Assembly: GCA_030549495.1 (NCBI GenBank)
Contig: JAUIRK010000971.1
Span: forward strand, 734,501-798,500
Source of the DNA: Nectonema munidae
Lineage: Eukaryota; Nematomorpha; Nectonematoida; Nectonematidae
DNA: 64,000 bases
Direction: 5' to 3'
Both the position numbers and the translations under genes were made by a program. Of this stretch, positions 44,020 through 56,440 are shown piece after piece. Each line of letters opens with the position of its first letter. Within the stretch, counting starts at the first letter, position 1. Below the pieces are notes generated by a model that saw only the letters and a program-made list of their open reading frames with translations, did no database searches and was not told where the DNA came from.

Positions 44020-47000
44020 TAAATCAATATTTTAAATATATGACACAAAATAAGAAAAATAATTACAATATTTTTTTTACCAGTTGTCTTTTTAAATTTT
44101 GTTACCCGCTTATCGACAAATAGAAAGCTGTTTTAAAATATTTAAATTTAAAGCCGCGTCCTTGAATTTTTGTATTTTATTTTCCCCATGATATTTAATT
44201 ATCTGCCACTGTATTCAATTAGAAGTTTTATAAACGCTGAACATATATAACTATTTTGATAGAGAGAATTTATTTAAAAAATGAGTATTATGTTGGTATT
44301 AAAACAAAAAGTTTTAGTTTTTGCTTCCAAGAAATTACTTCAATACCACCCATGAGTTTTCGGATCACGCACAGACTCTTTAACTAACACAACACCAATT
44401 CACCCTTACACGCATAAACAGACAACAGACCGATTCTCTAACAAACACGTAAAATTAGCCTGGAATTTTATTCAAAGGGACCAAATGGAACACTGTCCTC
44501 TATGTTTACTTACAAGCTTGATCTAAAATTAAAGTAACATATTATAACAACTGTTCTCTTTTTTCTTATGAGCTACTTGTGTACTTGTTTCTTTCTATTT
44601 TGTTGCTAACATTTCTGATTTTATCGTAGTTTTGATTTCTTATTCTCGCTTCTCATTCCAAAGTGTAATTTTTTATTAAAAATTTGCTTTCATAATAATG
44701 CTAGAAGCCCATCTTAACAAAATTAAACACTTTGAAGGCAACTGTCAATGATATCTATAATTTAATTTTATTTGCTTTATATAGTTTGAATGAGTATATT
44801 GTTAAAAAATGACTTAATTATTTTATTTTTTAATTTGTAAATTTTAATTTTTGATGATGGGGTACATAACTTTGATGGAAGGGTCCGGCCCTAAGTGCCC
44901 CATGGCTGTACACACATATCTAGTCATTCACTGACAGATGTCCCTGGTACACTTGTTTCTTTAATTTTATATCATCTCTTCCAAATAACATTTTAACTCT
45001 TTGACATTCATACCAAGGTAAATAAAATAAGATGCCTCCTTTGGTTTACCATCATTTAAATAATGAGAAGGGCGATTTGGGTGAAGTAGTGAAGACACTT
45101 GATATGGAGTAGTTTTTGATCTACGTCATATTTGAGAGTGATCAAAACATACAACGTATACTTGCGCACAACATATTTCCCCTATTGAAGGCTCATCAGA
45201 CTCGATTTGCCCATTGGAATGGAGAAGGGAATCATGATAGGATTAAAGTAACTAGAAAATGTTACTTAACCAATGGGTACCACTCTTTATTATATCATAT
45301 ATGTGATTTCATCGCAATATACAACATTAAAACAATTTCTATCAAAATAGAACCTCTATAGTACTTTTTTTCTATTGAACTAAATAGGCGTTCAGTGACT
45401 TTTCAGGTTATAATTGTTATACATGCGATATATTCACTCATTTTTGATGTATGATCACTTATAAATCCAAAATACATTTTAGATTGCTCGCAATGCTCTT
45501 CTATGTGCTTCGGACGATATTAACAAAATGTCTACAAAGATTTTAGCTTGAAAAAGATACCCCAAAACATTTTTGTTATTGGAGTTCGATAACCTGTTTA
45601 TTGGTAGGGATAGGCAAGAAGTTTTCACCTATTCTGAAGTCATTGGTTTTCATAGTTCGTCCTTAATAACCAATCAAATCAGTGATTTATGCATCATTCT
45701 AAAAGTTTGGGTCCGTATAGTGAACGATTACAGGAATTTTAGTACACTAAAACTATAATAGTAAATTAACTCTAATATAATGGTAATAGTAAAATTACGC
45801 ATTGTTAAGGTAAGTATATAAAGTTGGTACTGGAACGACTTTTTTTTCCTTGTTGAAGAATGGAAACATTTTAAATGAGGACTAATTCTTCTGAACATTT
45901 ATCCATATTTCATTTTGCTCTTTTTTACGATATTACATTTCAGATATAAAAAATTTCTAGTTAGCGAGAACACTTTACCAAAGTTTCAATCTTTTCTTGT
46001 AAACCAATGAAATCTCTTAAATATGAATAATAATTTATTCATTCCTTAAGGTTTCGACATAGAAATGTTTTCCATTTGTAAATAAGTTTCACGATTTTAT
46101 TTAGTTTAAATTAAAAAGTTTATACCTTTGTTGAAAGCTTTTATTTTATATCCATTGCCTAAAAAGATATACATATTATATATATAAATATATGTAAATC
46201 AGGATGAGAGTATTAAAGAAGAAAATCTATCCCTCACAAATGTAATACTCTACTAAATCATGTTTTTTGCGATATTCTTATTTTCGCAAAATACGCGAAA
46301 AGCGGTTATTTAGCAAAAAATAGAACTCGCGGATATAGAAAAATGAGTATAGCATATGAAGATAGTTTTGAAAATATGTGAATACTCTCGAAAATAACAC
46401 TACGCAAACAAGTTCATTGAAATGTTGAACAAAGAGCAATCAGTGAATCGGCGGGAAGAGATCTTTCAAGCCCAACGATAAAGGCCTCGATATGTTGATT
46501 GCAATGCTAGAAATTTGACTATTGTGAATGATTACCCAAATCAAGGCCACAAACGTTACTTACGTGACATTAAGTTTGTTCTTGTTTTATAAAATGGATG
46601 ATCGTGGAATTTGTGCCTTTTCAATGAAAATAATCCATGGTACTTTTTTCTTTCTGACTATAAACTGTGAGCACACTCATGTGATTTAAGTCCGACGATT
46701 TCCGTATGAAAGCTGGGAGAAGGGATTTTTCCTGGGGCAACCGCAAGACGGATATTTTCTATGAGGATTTTAGGGGGGGGGGGGGATTTTTCACGACTCT
46801 AAGCGTTGGAATATGTTATCCAATCTTTCAGCATATAAGCGTTTTAGTTTGGAAATGTATAATATTAATTACCTAAATATGAAAACGCGACTATAAACGA
46901 TAAAAAGGAGAAAAGAAGTGTATTCATTCTGGATACTATGGTGAAGGAATGTGTAAAAGAGCTTGAAAATGTGCGATATATATATATACACACACTCTTA

Positions 47001-47950
47001 TTTTTTCATTGAAAAGTAGTGAGGAAATAAGGTGAACGTCCCTGAAGATTTAGACAACTCTTCAACAGAAAATACGTGACTTCGAAAGGAATAAATTAAA
47101 TGCATAAAAAAGCAAAATGAGAGACTAAGATTCGCTTTATAGACGTATTTTTTTTGAACATACTTCCAATTTAAGGGTTATAAGAGTGCCTTTCTTTTGA
47201 TTTATGCAGAAAGAGGGTAAACAACGTTGCAGCCATTTTTAAGATGGAAGTAGGTTAATATATTTCCAACCAACACTTTTTAAGCTGTGTCTCCTCTCAT
47301 TTGAAAAAAAATAAGAAGCAAAATCAGGCTAAAACGTTTCCTACATTAAAAAGCATGAGAGAATTTGATATAAGATAGATGTTTGCAGAGTTTACTAAGG
47401 AAAGCATTGTGACGAAAGTTTCATCTAGGCACCTCTGAATCGCCTGTAGACAATATACAGTGAGTGAATGGAACACGTAATATTAGTGTCTAAACTCTAG
47501 AGGAATAACTTGAAAAACTGAAGATCCACTAAAAAAAACTCTATATATCAATAAGTAGTTTGACAGATTTTAAGTTTTTATGATTGAAACATCTTGGAAA
47601 CTTTATCTTTTTTAAATATTTAAGTGCCATTCTAAATGTATATGATTTGCATCTCTTTAAATTCAGGGGAGCTTCTCCTTTCGAAAACCTCTCCCTATGA
47701 AGAAATCACTTTAAGCCCAATTTTTGCAAACAAATTTAGAATTAGCTCAGGAGTTTTTGCTTCATTTTCCATCATGTTAATAAGTAGAAAAAAAAAGTAT
47801 AGGTAACTAATCAAGTATTAGATTTAAAGACAGGACAGGCATAATAACTAACAGGTAAGTAAGCTAAACTAATTAAATTGAGTTAACATTACTTCTCATT
47901 TTAGTAAATTTCTTTTTCCTTACGTCTACCGTTACTCTACTATCTTCGTC
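44020..47950. other. 3.9 kb without recognisable genes
   Basis: AT-rich DNA. The plus-strand frames at 45116-45361 and 45573-45758 are short, have no family resemblance and lack splice or start context that would support them. There is a G run near 46771 and a TA/CA microsatellite near 46977-46995. Confidence 0.45.
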
Positions 47951-47959
47951 TACTATCTA

Positions 47960-49545
47960 AAATATGACATATCTGATCATAATCCTATCTTAGTAAGCAT
48001 TGATATTCACCCTACAACAAAGAATAGTTTTTATAAGCGTAAGCTTGACTGAACTTCCTACATAAATGAGGCTTCATCATTTGATTGGCATAATTTACTC
48101 GCTCAATATAGTAATTCTCCTAATTTATATTTTAAAGTTTTTAGATTCAAACTTGTGGACCTTGTTAATCTTAATACATCACGAAATCGTTTTAAGAGAA
48201 ATTCTCATTTATATTATAAAAACCCACCAGTGGGGGATCCAGAAATCTTTTGTGGGGGGGGGGGGGGGGTATACTAATATTATCAAAATATTTTACACAT
48301 TTTATTAGGGAAGAAATTTGAAAACGTATGTAAAATAAATGATTAAAATTATATTACAAAGTCTTTTCTTCTTTCTTTTTGCTTTGAAAATCGATCAATG
48401 ACTTCATCAATTTTGATTTCTATTTTAGGGTGGAGGTACATGAGAGCAAGTCCTGTTAGTCTCTCGTCGCTGTATACGTCGTTGAATGATATTGTTTAGT
48501 AATGATCAAAAACAATATTTTTGAATAAAAAGCAAAAAAAAAAATGAAAAAGTTTTTAATGTTTAAAGTTGTTATAAACTAAAACTTTTCATATGTAAGC
48601 TACATTTAACAGCAACCTTAATTTTTCTTGAATAGATTGCTGGTGGGGGGGGGGGGGTATGCATCCCCCTATCCCCCTCTCGGTCCATCCCTGAAACCCA
48701 CTGAAAACATGGATGAACGATGATGTTTTGATTTTGATAAAAAGAAGAAATGAAATTTTTAAGAAATTGAAAACCTCATTTACACAAATTTAAAGCAGCA
48801 ATACATTATCATTAGGAATAAGATAAAATATAAATGCAGAGAACTTAGAAATAAGTTTGTACGTAATATTTTCGCTACCCAAACTAATTCTAAAAATGTT
48901 TGGCGTGAAATAAAAAAAAGAATGCATGCAAATGATTCTCCTAGGATAGATCTCAAAATTATCGGAGAAGTGATTGATGATGAACAGGTAATTTGTTTCG
49001 TCTTTAATGATAAGTTTTGCAGTAAGTTACCCTCTTCTGAGACTCAAATGAATATTGATTACATATCACATACCCAATCTAAATTTTATTTTATTGATTT
49101 TACACATAGTGATATTATCTTAGCAGTTGTTCGAGACTGCAATAAAAGTAATTGCCTTGATGCCTAGGGTCTTAATATTTCTCACATTACACCTATTCTT
49201 GGCATTATTTACCCCTTTTGACGATTGGTTATAATATTTGTTTAAAAGATAACACCTTTCCTAATGTTTTTAAGCTTAGCATCATCCATCCGGTATTCAA
49301 AAAAGGCAGTAGGATTGCTATTGATAACTATCCTCCTATAACAATTGTACCCGTCTTATCAAAAATATTTGAAAGGTTAATCCATAATCAGTTACAATCT
49401 TATTTTGACTCTAATAATTTAATTTATCCGCTACAATTTGGATTTCGTAAACACCACAGTACACAACTACTCTTGAGTCATTATGTTGACAATATTATAA
49501 ATAGTCTGGAATCAAAAATAGGTTTGATCTTTCCCATAATATTTT
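47960..49545 (+). mobile_element. LINE (jockey/CR1-like) ORF2 fragment, split by a hAT MITE
   Basis: The plus strand begins in the endonuclease C-terminus (DISDHNPILVSIDI with the SDH motif, near 47968), then FYKRKLD and NEASSFDWHNLLAQYSNSPN. At 48228-48693 a hAT MITE interrupts it. The reading resumes with NKIKYKCRELRNKFVRNIF, NSKNVWREIKKRMHANDSPR (48900), FTHSDIILAVVRDCNKSNCL, then the reverse-transcriptase start in 49218-49560: FPNVFKLSIIHPVFKKGSR, ITIVPVLSKIFERLIHNQLQ and LQFGFRKHHSTQLLLSH. It stops abruptly before the catalytic FADD motif, so the 3' part is missing. Internal stops occur (for example after CLDA). Confidence 0.85.
48228..48693. mobile_element. hAT MITE, 466 bp, inside a LINE, perfect TSD
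   Basis: Ends CAGTGGGGGATCCAGA and CGGTCCATCCCTG, flanked on both sides by the exact 8-mer AAACCCAC (48220-48227 and 48694-48701). A long G run follows the left end (about 48254-48269), and another lies near the right end (about 48644-48656). There is no coding sequence. It is younger than the LINE it interrupts. Confidence 0.88.
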
Positions 49546-49559
49546 ATCAACTGCCAATC

Positions 49560-49965
49560 TACAAGGGGTATTTCGCGTGCTTAGAAAATATATAACATGC
49601 AAATAAGTTATTTGCTTATGCAAATAAGGCGTTTGCACAATTTTCCCTCAGCAACCGGGCAAAATTGTTTCCCTCTTCCAAAGTGCATGCAAATTATAAA
49701 GGAATTTGCATGAAGTCCTATCAAGTCAATGAAAATAGTTTCTTACAAAGATTCATTCATTTGATTAAGGTTGTTACTGCAAAATTTGCATAGTATATTT
49801 CCAGTGTATAAATACTAGTGTGTTTTTCAGAATAGACACACTTCTTCTTTGGCTTTCAATAAATTGTACCTTCTTACTCTTTCTCCGGTTAAACCATAAA
49901 GTTAGTCATATAAATTGTACCTTCTTACTCTTTCTCCGGTTAAACCATAAAGTTAGTCATTGAAA
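49560..49965 (+). mobile_element. possible solo LTR or promoter-bearing element
   Basis: This block abuts the LINE end and has the make-up of an RNA polymerase II promoter unit: five exact octamers (ATGCAAAT or ATTTGCAT at 49597, 49618, 49687, 49704 and 49784), TATAAATA at 49807-49814, and AATAAA at 49858-49863. A perfect 51-bp tandem duplication follows (49859-49909 and 49910-49960). The order enhancer, TATA, poly-A signal fits a solo LTR, but no TG...CA ends or target duplication were established and no internal region is present. Treated as a fossil; family unknown. Confidence 0.4.
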
Positions 49966-52900
49966 CCACCTGAAACTATAAAAGCTTTAGAATAATTATA
50001 AGACTTTTTGCATACTACGCCTGAAGGATCCCTCATTATTCAGATTTTATCAGGCCCCTAGTTCATGCAAAATAACTTAGAAGCATACTGAGTAAAACAA
50101 CCCTGCAAGGAGCTTTTTACGCCAGAACCCTGTGCAAGGGGGAGAAGCTCGTCATAAAAACTAACACGGTTTTCATTCGTATTTCCTTGTAGAATGAACG
50201 CATGAAATAAATAGCTTAAGCTCATTGTTTATTATTTTTGGTATCCCTAATTTCGTTCATAGTAATAGAGGCTCTATCACAAGAATTACTGCCGTATTTG
50301 CGAAAACATGGAGTAATGAGTCGCACTACTCGAAACGAGCATACCGACAACTCCCAGTCCGAAAGGTATAATGGAATAATTTGAAAGCACGCAACCTGGA
50401 TGTAAAATGTTTGAAAAGAAAAGAGATTTATTATTACTATAAAGTAAAAAAAAAATTTTTTACAAAAATAGAATGTATTCAATTTTAAAAATATTCACGT
50501 TTGAATCAATTTGGAAAATGCATAAACGTGAAATTCAAATACACATTACACACAAAGTTGGCCGTATTGATGAAATTCAAAAGGCCAATGAGCCGCTTCA
50601 ATGAATAAACATTAAGAGAACAAAAAATGTTAAACTATAATATAATATAGATCCAAATCGTTATTTTCCAAGAAGTCTCTCGTGTAGAGCAGTCCCTCGC
50701 ACAACAACTTGACATACGATTCCTTAAAATTGGATGGAAGAACTAGGAGCAGCTAGCTGCATTTGGATGACTGTAGATAACACATCTCCTATACGATGCT
50801 GGAATAGCTACTTATGTTTTCTTTTATTTATTTTAAATATAACAAAGAAATTTTTATCACTTCCTTGCAAGAGGGCTGCGCATTGGCGATATTTTAAACT
50901 ATTATAGATGATAAACCGCGATCATTAGGTTACTTTGAATATAGTAATCAGAATGTTTGTACTTTATATTTATTAACTAAATCTATAGCAAAAATGTCAA
51001 TTTTGTTTGAATTTGTCATGCAATCTTTTGTTAAAACGAAAAGAAATTTTGATATATTCATGATACTATCTGTAAAGCTAATACCTAAAAATTATAATAA
51101 ACCTAAAGTAAAATATTCTCCAAACCTTTCTTCATTCACCCTCTTAAGAATGATGAAAAACGGTTGATACAACGAATTCTGACCCATTAAATAGGAATGC
51201 TCATTACTACGAGAAAAGTTCACTATGATTTTAACTTATTTTTAATGAATGCCGTGCATGTAACATTACCAATTTGAATGTTCAATATAATAGATAGAGT
51301 TTTGGAAAGTCATATTGTGCATTTTGAAAGTTGAATATCAATTACTTTTCATTTTTCCTGTCTTCATTATATTCGCTGAAGAAATCTATATACCATAAAA
51401 GATATAATCGACAACTCATAGGGAGAAAGAGATTAAAGTCTTGATCTGTGGTAATTTTAATCGTTTTTAATATATTTCGGGTTTCTTTATGCTTTAGATA
51501 AAATTATTTTTTACGTATTTCTAATTCTATGCAGTAACTCCAGAGTCAGGGGTAAGTTTTTAATGGGCTAATAAACGTTCAGGCGTTTTTAGGCTGATAT
51601 AAGAGGAAGCATTATGACTTTAAGTTTATAAAAAGGATAAATAAACATTGTAAAAAGGCTGACTGCATTCCAGCAAATAATTTTAAGTTTGTTATGAAAT
51701 ATTTATCTAATAAATGCAGGCAGACTTTTTATAATTTATACTTATCAATTTTCTAAACTTTAAAACCTTACTTTTATGCGCCAGTTTCATCTCATAATTC
51801 AAAATTTCATAAATAACTTTCATCCAATAAATTCTAAACTAAGTAAAATGGATAAATAATAAATGGGTAAAATAGGAATAAAGTTATTGTTCTTTTGACT
51901 AAATTGAAAGAGTCAAAAATATAAAAGAAATATATTTTTCAAAAAGGGAATAAATTCTTCATTCAAAAAAAATTAGTTACATGAGCTAAAAAAGCTTGCT
52001 GATCGTAAAGATACGTTAGCAAATTGAATTAGTTAGTGAATTGTAGTTATGTAATTATAAAAGTTAGAAATAACTTGGTGTAAAGAAAGGCTTTAAAACA
52101 AAAATATATAAATTACAAACATTTCTTATTTTATGTAAAATTTTGAATGTTTTACTTTGAATAATAAATTTTAACTAACATAATTTAGTAGATATAGATA
52201 ACTGGCCCGTGATCTTATGCATACACTAATTTACTGGGTTAGTTTGTAAATAGGACTCTTACTTTTTCTTTGCATTGATAAAAACAAAAATCGCTAAAAA
52301 CGAAAAATCTCAAAAAAATAAATTTTCTACACCCATTTTTAATATTTTTTTAATTTTAAATACTTACAAATCTTTTTTCTACGGTCGTTTCGATTAACAC
52401 AAAAACAAAAACAGATAAAACATAGAAAGTGAATTACGTTTTACACTATCTGGCATTAGTGTTCAAAATATTATTTTGTCAAAAAAAAATCTAAAAATGG
52501 AATTGTAATAAACCTTAAAACAAAATTCTTGACAAAATTATTCTCCTTTCTTTTTCAACATCGAAAACAAAGATTGTGCAATGTTTTTTTAAAAAACTAA
52601 AAAAAATTGGCTATTCTTATCTCCCTTTTATAAATCGCATACAAATATAAGTGCTTGTTAAATGAGTTATAGGGAGTAAAATTATGAATGGTTGTCTACT
52701 ATGTCCAACCTCTTGGGGTTATTTTGAAGATAACATAGCATATGCTCTACGTACCTTGAAGTAAGATTGGCTTCAGAAAAGAAACGTTCTTATCACAAAG
52801 TAAACTCTATTGACTCTATGGAAAAATATAAGGATGAAATACTTTAAATAGAAAAGAGTTTCATCAACTCTAAATATTCTATCATAGTCTTCATTTGGTT

Positions 52901-53290
52901 TCAAATAATCGTGTTTTTAGAGAAGACGAAAATATATTTCAAGGCAGTTCTATATTAATGTAAGAAAACAAATACGAATAGTATAACGTTCAAATAAAAA
53001 ATTTGAAATTATTTTAAAAGGTTTTCTTTATGAAAATGATGGCAAAAAAATTAAAATTTTCAAAATTAAAAATTAAAAAATTTGTTTACAACACTCTTAC
53101 TCTATAAACAAATGCATCAAAAATTAACTTCTGGTAAAACAAAACATAACATAATTTATTAAGCGAATAGAAAGGCAAATTTGCCTGTAATGATCGCATC
53201 AATTTAAGGAAAAGAATAACTAAACTGATCGAGAATAGTGTAAGTGAGAATTATGGAAAAAAGATTAATATAAGAAAACTAGGATATTCC
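49966..53290. other. 3.3 kb without recognisable genes
   Basis: AT-rich throughout, with slightly higher GC at 50040-50160. No exon, transposase, reverse transcriptase or RNA gene was recognised on either strand. Confidence 0.45.
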
Positions 53291-53378
53291 GAGTTACTAA
53301 GCTAGGAAGGAGTATGCATCTTATCTTTCCAGAAGTGGTCAAGACGTTGCTTGAAGATGTTTAAATTAGGAGAGTTCA

Positions 53379-54626
53379 CTACATACGCGGGAAGGCTGTT
53401 CCAGTCGTATCGTTAATTTGTGCGGTACGCTTAATATAATAACAACCTATGTAGTAAGTGAGGCTATTATTTAAACCAATTGGTAAATGATAACATTTAG
53501 AAAAGTTTAAATCCATAGTGTGACACCATTGGTATAAAGTAAAAAGGTCGGCTTGAAGTTGTAGTTTAGATTTGTTAGATGATTCAGAGTACATTTTAAG
53601 ATCATCAGCAAACAATTTTAAGCGAGAACGAACTTGGGTATGCAGATCATTTATGTGAATGTTGAAAAGTAGTGGTCCTATCACACCACCTTGGATAACA
53701 CCACTAGTCACTCTACTTGAATTTGATATATGGCCATTCACGGTGACAAATTGTGTTCTATCGGTCAAGAAGTTATCAATCCAATTAATAATTCCAGAGT
53801 TAATGTCATAGGCTTTGAATTTACTGAGTAAATAATTATGCGGAATCTTGTCGAATGCCTTTCGAAAGTCAAAGTATAAAACATCAACCGTGTCATTATT
53901 TTCAAGGAGATTACTAACATCATCATGGAACTCCGTTAATTGTGTTACAGTTGATTTCTTTTTCAGAAAACCATGTTGGTTAGTGTTAATCAAATTCTTT
54001 TCTTCCAAATAAAAAAGAATGTTATCAGCAACTATTGATTCAAGCACTTTTGACCAGACGGAAGTTAAACTAATAGGCCTGTAGTTTGAAGGAAGCTCGG
54101 GGTCGGAACTTTTATGTACAGACACAACTAATGCAGATTTCCAAGTTTTAGGTATGACTCCTTCTTTTAAAGATAGGTTAAATAACTTTGTTATAGGAAA
54201 AGCCAAATCTTGGGAAAGTTCTTTCAGAATATATGGGTGCAAATTATCAATACCAGGTGATTTGTCGCCGCTGAGAGAGCTAAGTTTCTGAAATACAAGT
54301 TTTTCACTGACTACTACATCTTCCATCAGTGAGTAGTGATGATACTTGGGTAATATTTTTGGAGGATGGGTTTGATGGTTAGTAAATACAGAAGAAAAGT
54401 ACTCACTGAATGTTTCAGCAATTATGTTATCAGATTTTACACGATTTCCATTTTTATCTATTATAGTATTTAAACTATGGCTTCTTTTTTTCAATACGTT
54501 TATATAATTCCAAAACTTTTTAGGCTTGTCTTTTATGTTCTTTGAAATGTTACATTCAAAGGAACGCTTTTCTTTTCTTGTTTCTCTTCTTAATTTATTT
54601 GATATTTCTTTGAGTTGTAACAACAT
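53379..54626 (-). pseudogene. LINE ORF2 reverse transcriptase domain
   Basis: 415 codons. Motifs in order: SPGIDNLHPYILKEL, NYRPISLTSVWSKVLES, QHGFLKKKSTVTQLTEF, VLYFDFRKAFDKIPHNYL (motif A Asp), SGVIQGGVIGPLLFNI (motif B; most relatives have VPQGSVLGP) and LKLFADDLKMY (motif C, the catalytic DD). The core is intact and long, but the C-terminus is deleted and frameshifted, as described for the whole element. Confidence 0.92.
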
Positions 54627-54790
54627 TTTAGGATCTTAAACTTCTGGTACTTCTTGAAGAGCTTTTTTTTCTTTTGTATATGTATGTAGTTGATCTGTTT
54701 ATATACGGATTATATTTTGTTTTCTCTTCATTAAAGGTATAAACTAAGCAATAGCTCCGTATATAACTCTCATGAAAACATCATAAAACT

Positions 54791-55576
54791 CTAAAAAAGA
54801 GTATTCATTATATATAAGTTCCAATTAACATTGGACAGATATTCTCTTATTTTGTATCTTCCCGAGCGAACATCTAGTTTGGTGGTTATAGAAGATGAAA
54901 CTTTGACAATATAAGAAAAATCGAACGTAATAGAGTAATGATCACTACCATCCAATGCTGGTAAAATAGAAATATTTGAAAGATCAAAAGGGAAATTCGT
55001 AATTAAGAGGTCTAAAATACTTTCTCTTCCAGTATAATCTAGTCTAGTAGCATCCTGAATTAATTGGAACAAGTTGTTTGAAGCTAGGTACTCTACAAAC
55101 TTCATAGCAGAAGAATTCTTTCTAGCGTTGTGAACTTTGGAGTTCCAAGGAATAGAAGGATAGTTAAAATCTCCAATGAAAATTATAGTAAATTTAGGAA
55201 ACAAGTCAAAGAGGGTTGAAAAGAGACGAATTATTTCATGAGTAGAACAAGCCATATTGATTGAGGGGCTTCTATAAATGCAGCAAACGATAAAGTTTTT
55301 GCCATTATTTTCAATCTCTAAAGTAATATATTCAATGTAGGAAGGAACAAAGGGGGATACATTTTTGACTTTTAAAAATGGTTTAAAATAAGCAATGATT
55401 CCTCTAGTTTTAGAAGCATGGTTAGTTACTTTATCAAAATTGCTGACCATTGAAAAACTGCACAGATTATAGGTGGAGCAGACTGGCGGAAATGAACCTT
55501 TATTTTTTGGAAGAACTTCGGTAATAAAAATCAAATTAGAATTTGTTTTGTCTATTACCAAACAAAGCTCTGACAT
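54791..55576 (-). pseudogene. LINE ORF2 endonuclease domain (APE type)
   Basis: 261 codons. Catalytic landmarks of apurinic-like endonucleases are present: FITEVLPKNKG (Glu), VCCIYRSPS, FIGDFNYPSIPWN (Asp/Asn), LDLLITNFP and DGSDHYSITFDFS (Ser-Asp-His). The N-terminal few dozen residues before MSELCLVIDKTNSN are short compared with full APE domains but may continue upstream to 55640. The frame ends at 54791, short of the link to the reverse transcriptase. Confidence 0.85.
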
Positions 55577-55668
55577 TTTGGGAAGAAGTTGATTAGAATT
55601 GGTATAGAATACAGATAAAATATTTCGGGAAATTTCTTTATGTTGACTTGAAGTGAAAGTTGATTGTT

Positions 55669-56440
55669 TTAACTTGTAGGTTCTGTTGATTCGTTGGTGG
55701 CAAGTAGTGTTTGATGAACATATTTTTTTTTCTTGATCACACTATCTCTTAATAAATATTTTATTGATTCATCTTTGTTTTCTTGATTCAACGTTTTCAC
55801 TTGAACTCTTAACTTGTTCACTTTTTCACGTTCTTCAGGATTAAGATCGTTTGAAATGAAGATCTTTTTGAAATTGTCTGGAGCATTTTTCAAGTTGGGT
55901 AGGGCACTTACAACCAAGTTCCTGTCAGAGTAGCACTCGTAAGTAATTCGGAGAGGCCTTTTAACATTTCCCCCCTTTTTTATTTTACCAATTCTGATCA
56001 GATTTGTTACTTTTATTTTACCAATGGATAGGTGTCTATCGAACAGCTCTTGAACAAATTGAGCGTCATTAATTCTTTTACCATCATTGTTATACTCTTC
56101 AACACCATGAATTATATGGTTGGCTTTACGTAGTTCTATGTCTAGCTCAGTGGCACGTTGGCTCAATAGCGTATCTTTAAGTATTTGCGGAAAATCTTGT
56201 GGAGGAGGGGAAGTTGATTTCTGAGTAGAATTAGGTGAGATTTTTTCAATTCGTTTATGGATCTTTTCATTCAATTTGCAATGAGATAGTTCAATCGTGT
56301 TTACAAGATGTTTATTGTGGTCAAAGACCTCCGTTATTCTTGTAGAAAGATCTTCATTTATTTTCTTAATATGCTTTTCATTGTTCTTTTTGGAAGAGGT
56401 AATATCTTCATTAATTTCTTTAATTATGATCTTTGTAAAT
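55669..56440 (-). pseudogene. LINE ORF1-like protein (nucleic-acid chaperone)
   Basis: Open from about 56430 to 55669. The N-terminal part (KKNNEKHIKKINEDLSTRIT, NEKIHKRIEKISPNSTQK) is charged and coiled-coil-like. Then comes an RRM-like domain, ANHIIHGVEEYNNDGKRIND, VTNLIRIGKIKKGGNVKRPL and RNLVVSALPNLKNA, followed by KIFISNDLNPEEREKVNKLR and a basic tail. This is the standard order for ORF1 of CR1/jockey-type LINEs. No ATG start with upstream context is visible because the 5' end is truncated into another LINE. Confidence 0.75.

Larger units (their letters stand above)
53290..56440 (-). mobile_element. LINE (CR1/jockey-like), nearly full ORF1 and ORF2, with internal deletion
   Basis: A non-LTR retrotransposon read on the minus strand: ORF1-like protein (56440-55669), then endonuclease (55576-54791), then reverse transcriptase (54626-53379) and a short tail to a stop at 53302. 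ORF2 should be continuous, but frame breaks lie between 54791 and 54626. Near the C-terminus the reading jumps from NNSLTYYIGC directly to RTAQIND, losing roughly 100 or more codons, and then changes frame into DWNSLPAYVVNSPNLNIFKQ and LDHFWKDKMHTPS. The 5' end adjoins a second LINE fragment at about 56440. This is the best-preserved LINE here but inactive. Confidence 0.9.

Noticed and set aside
45116-45758. two plus-strand frames of 81 and 61 codons
   Set aside because: No recognisable domain, no splice context and no composition shift from the flanks.
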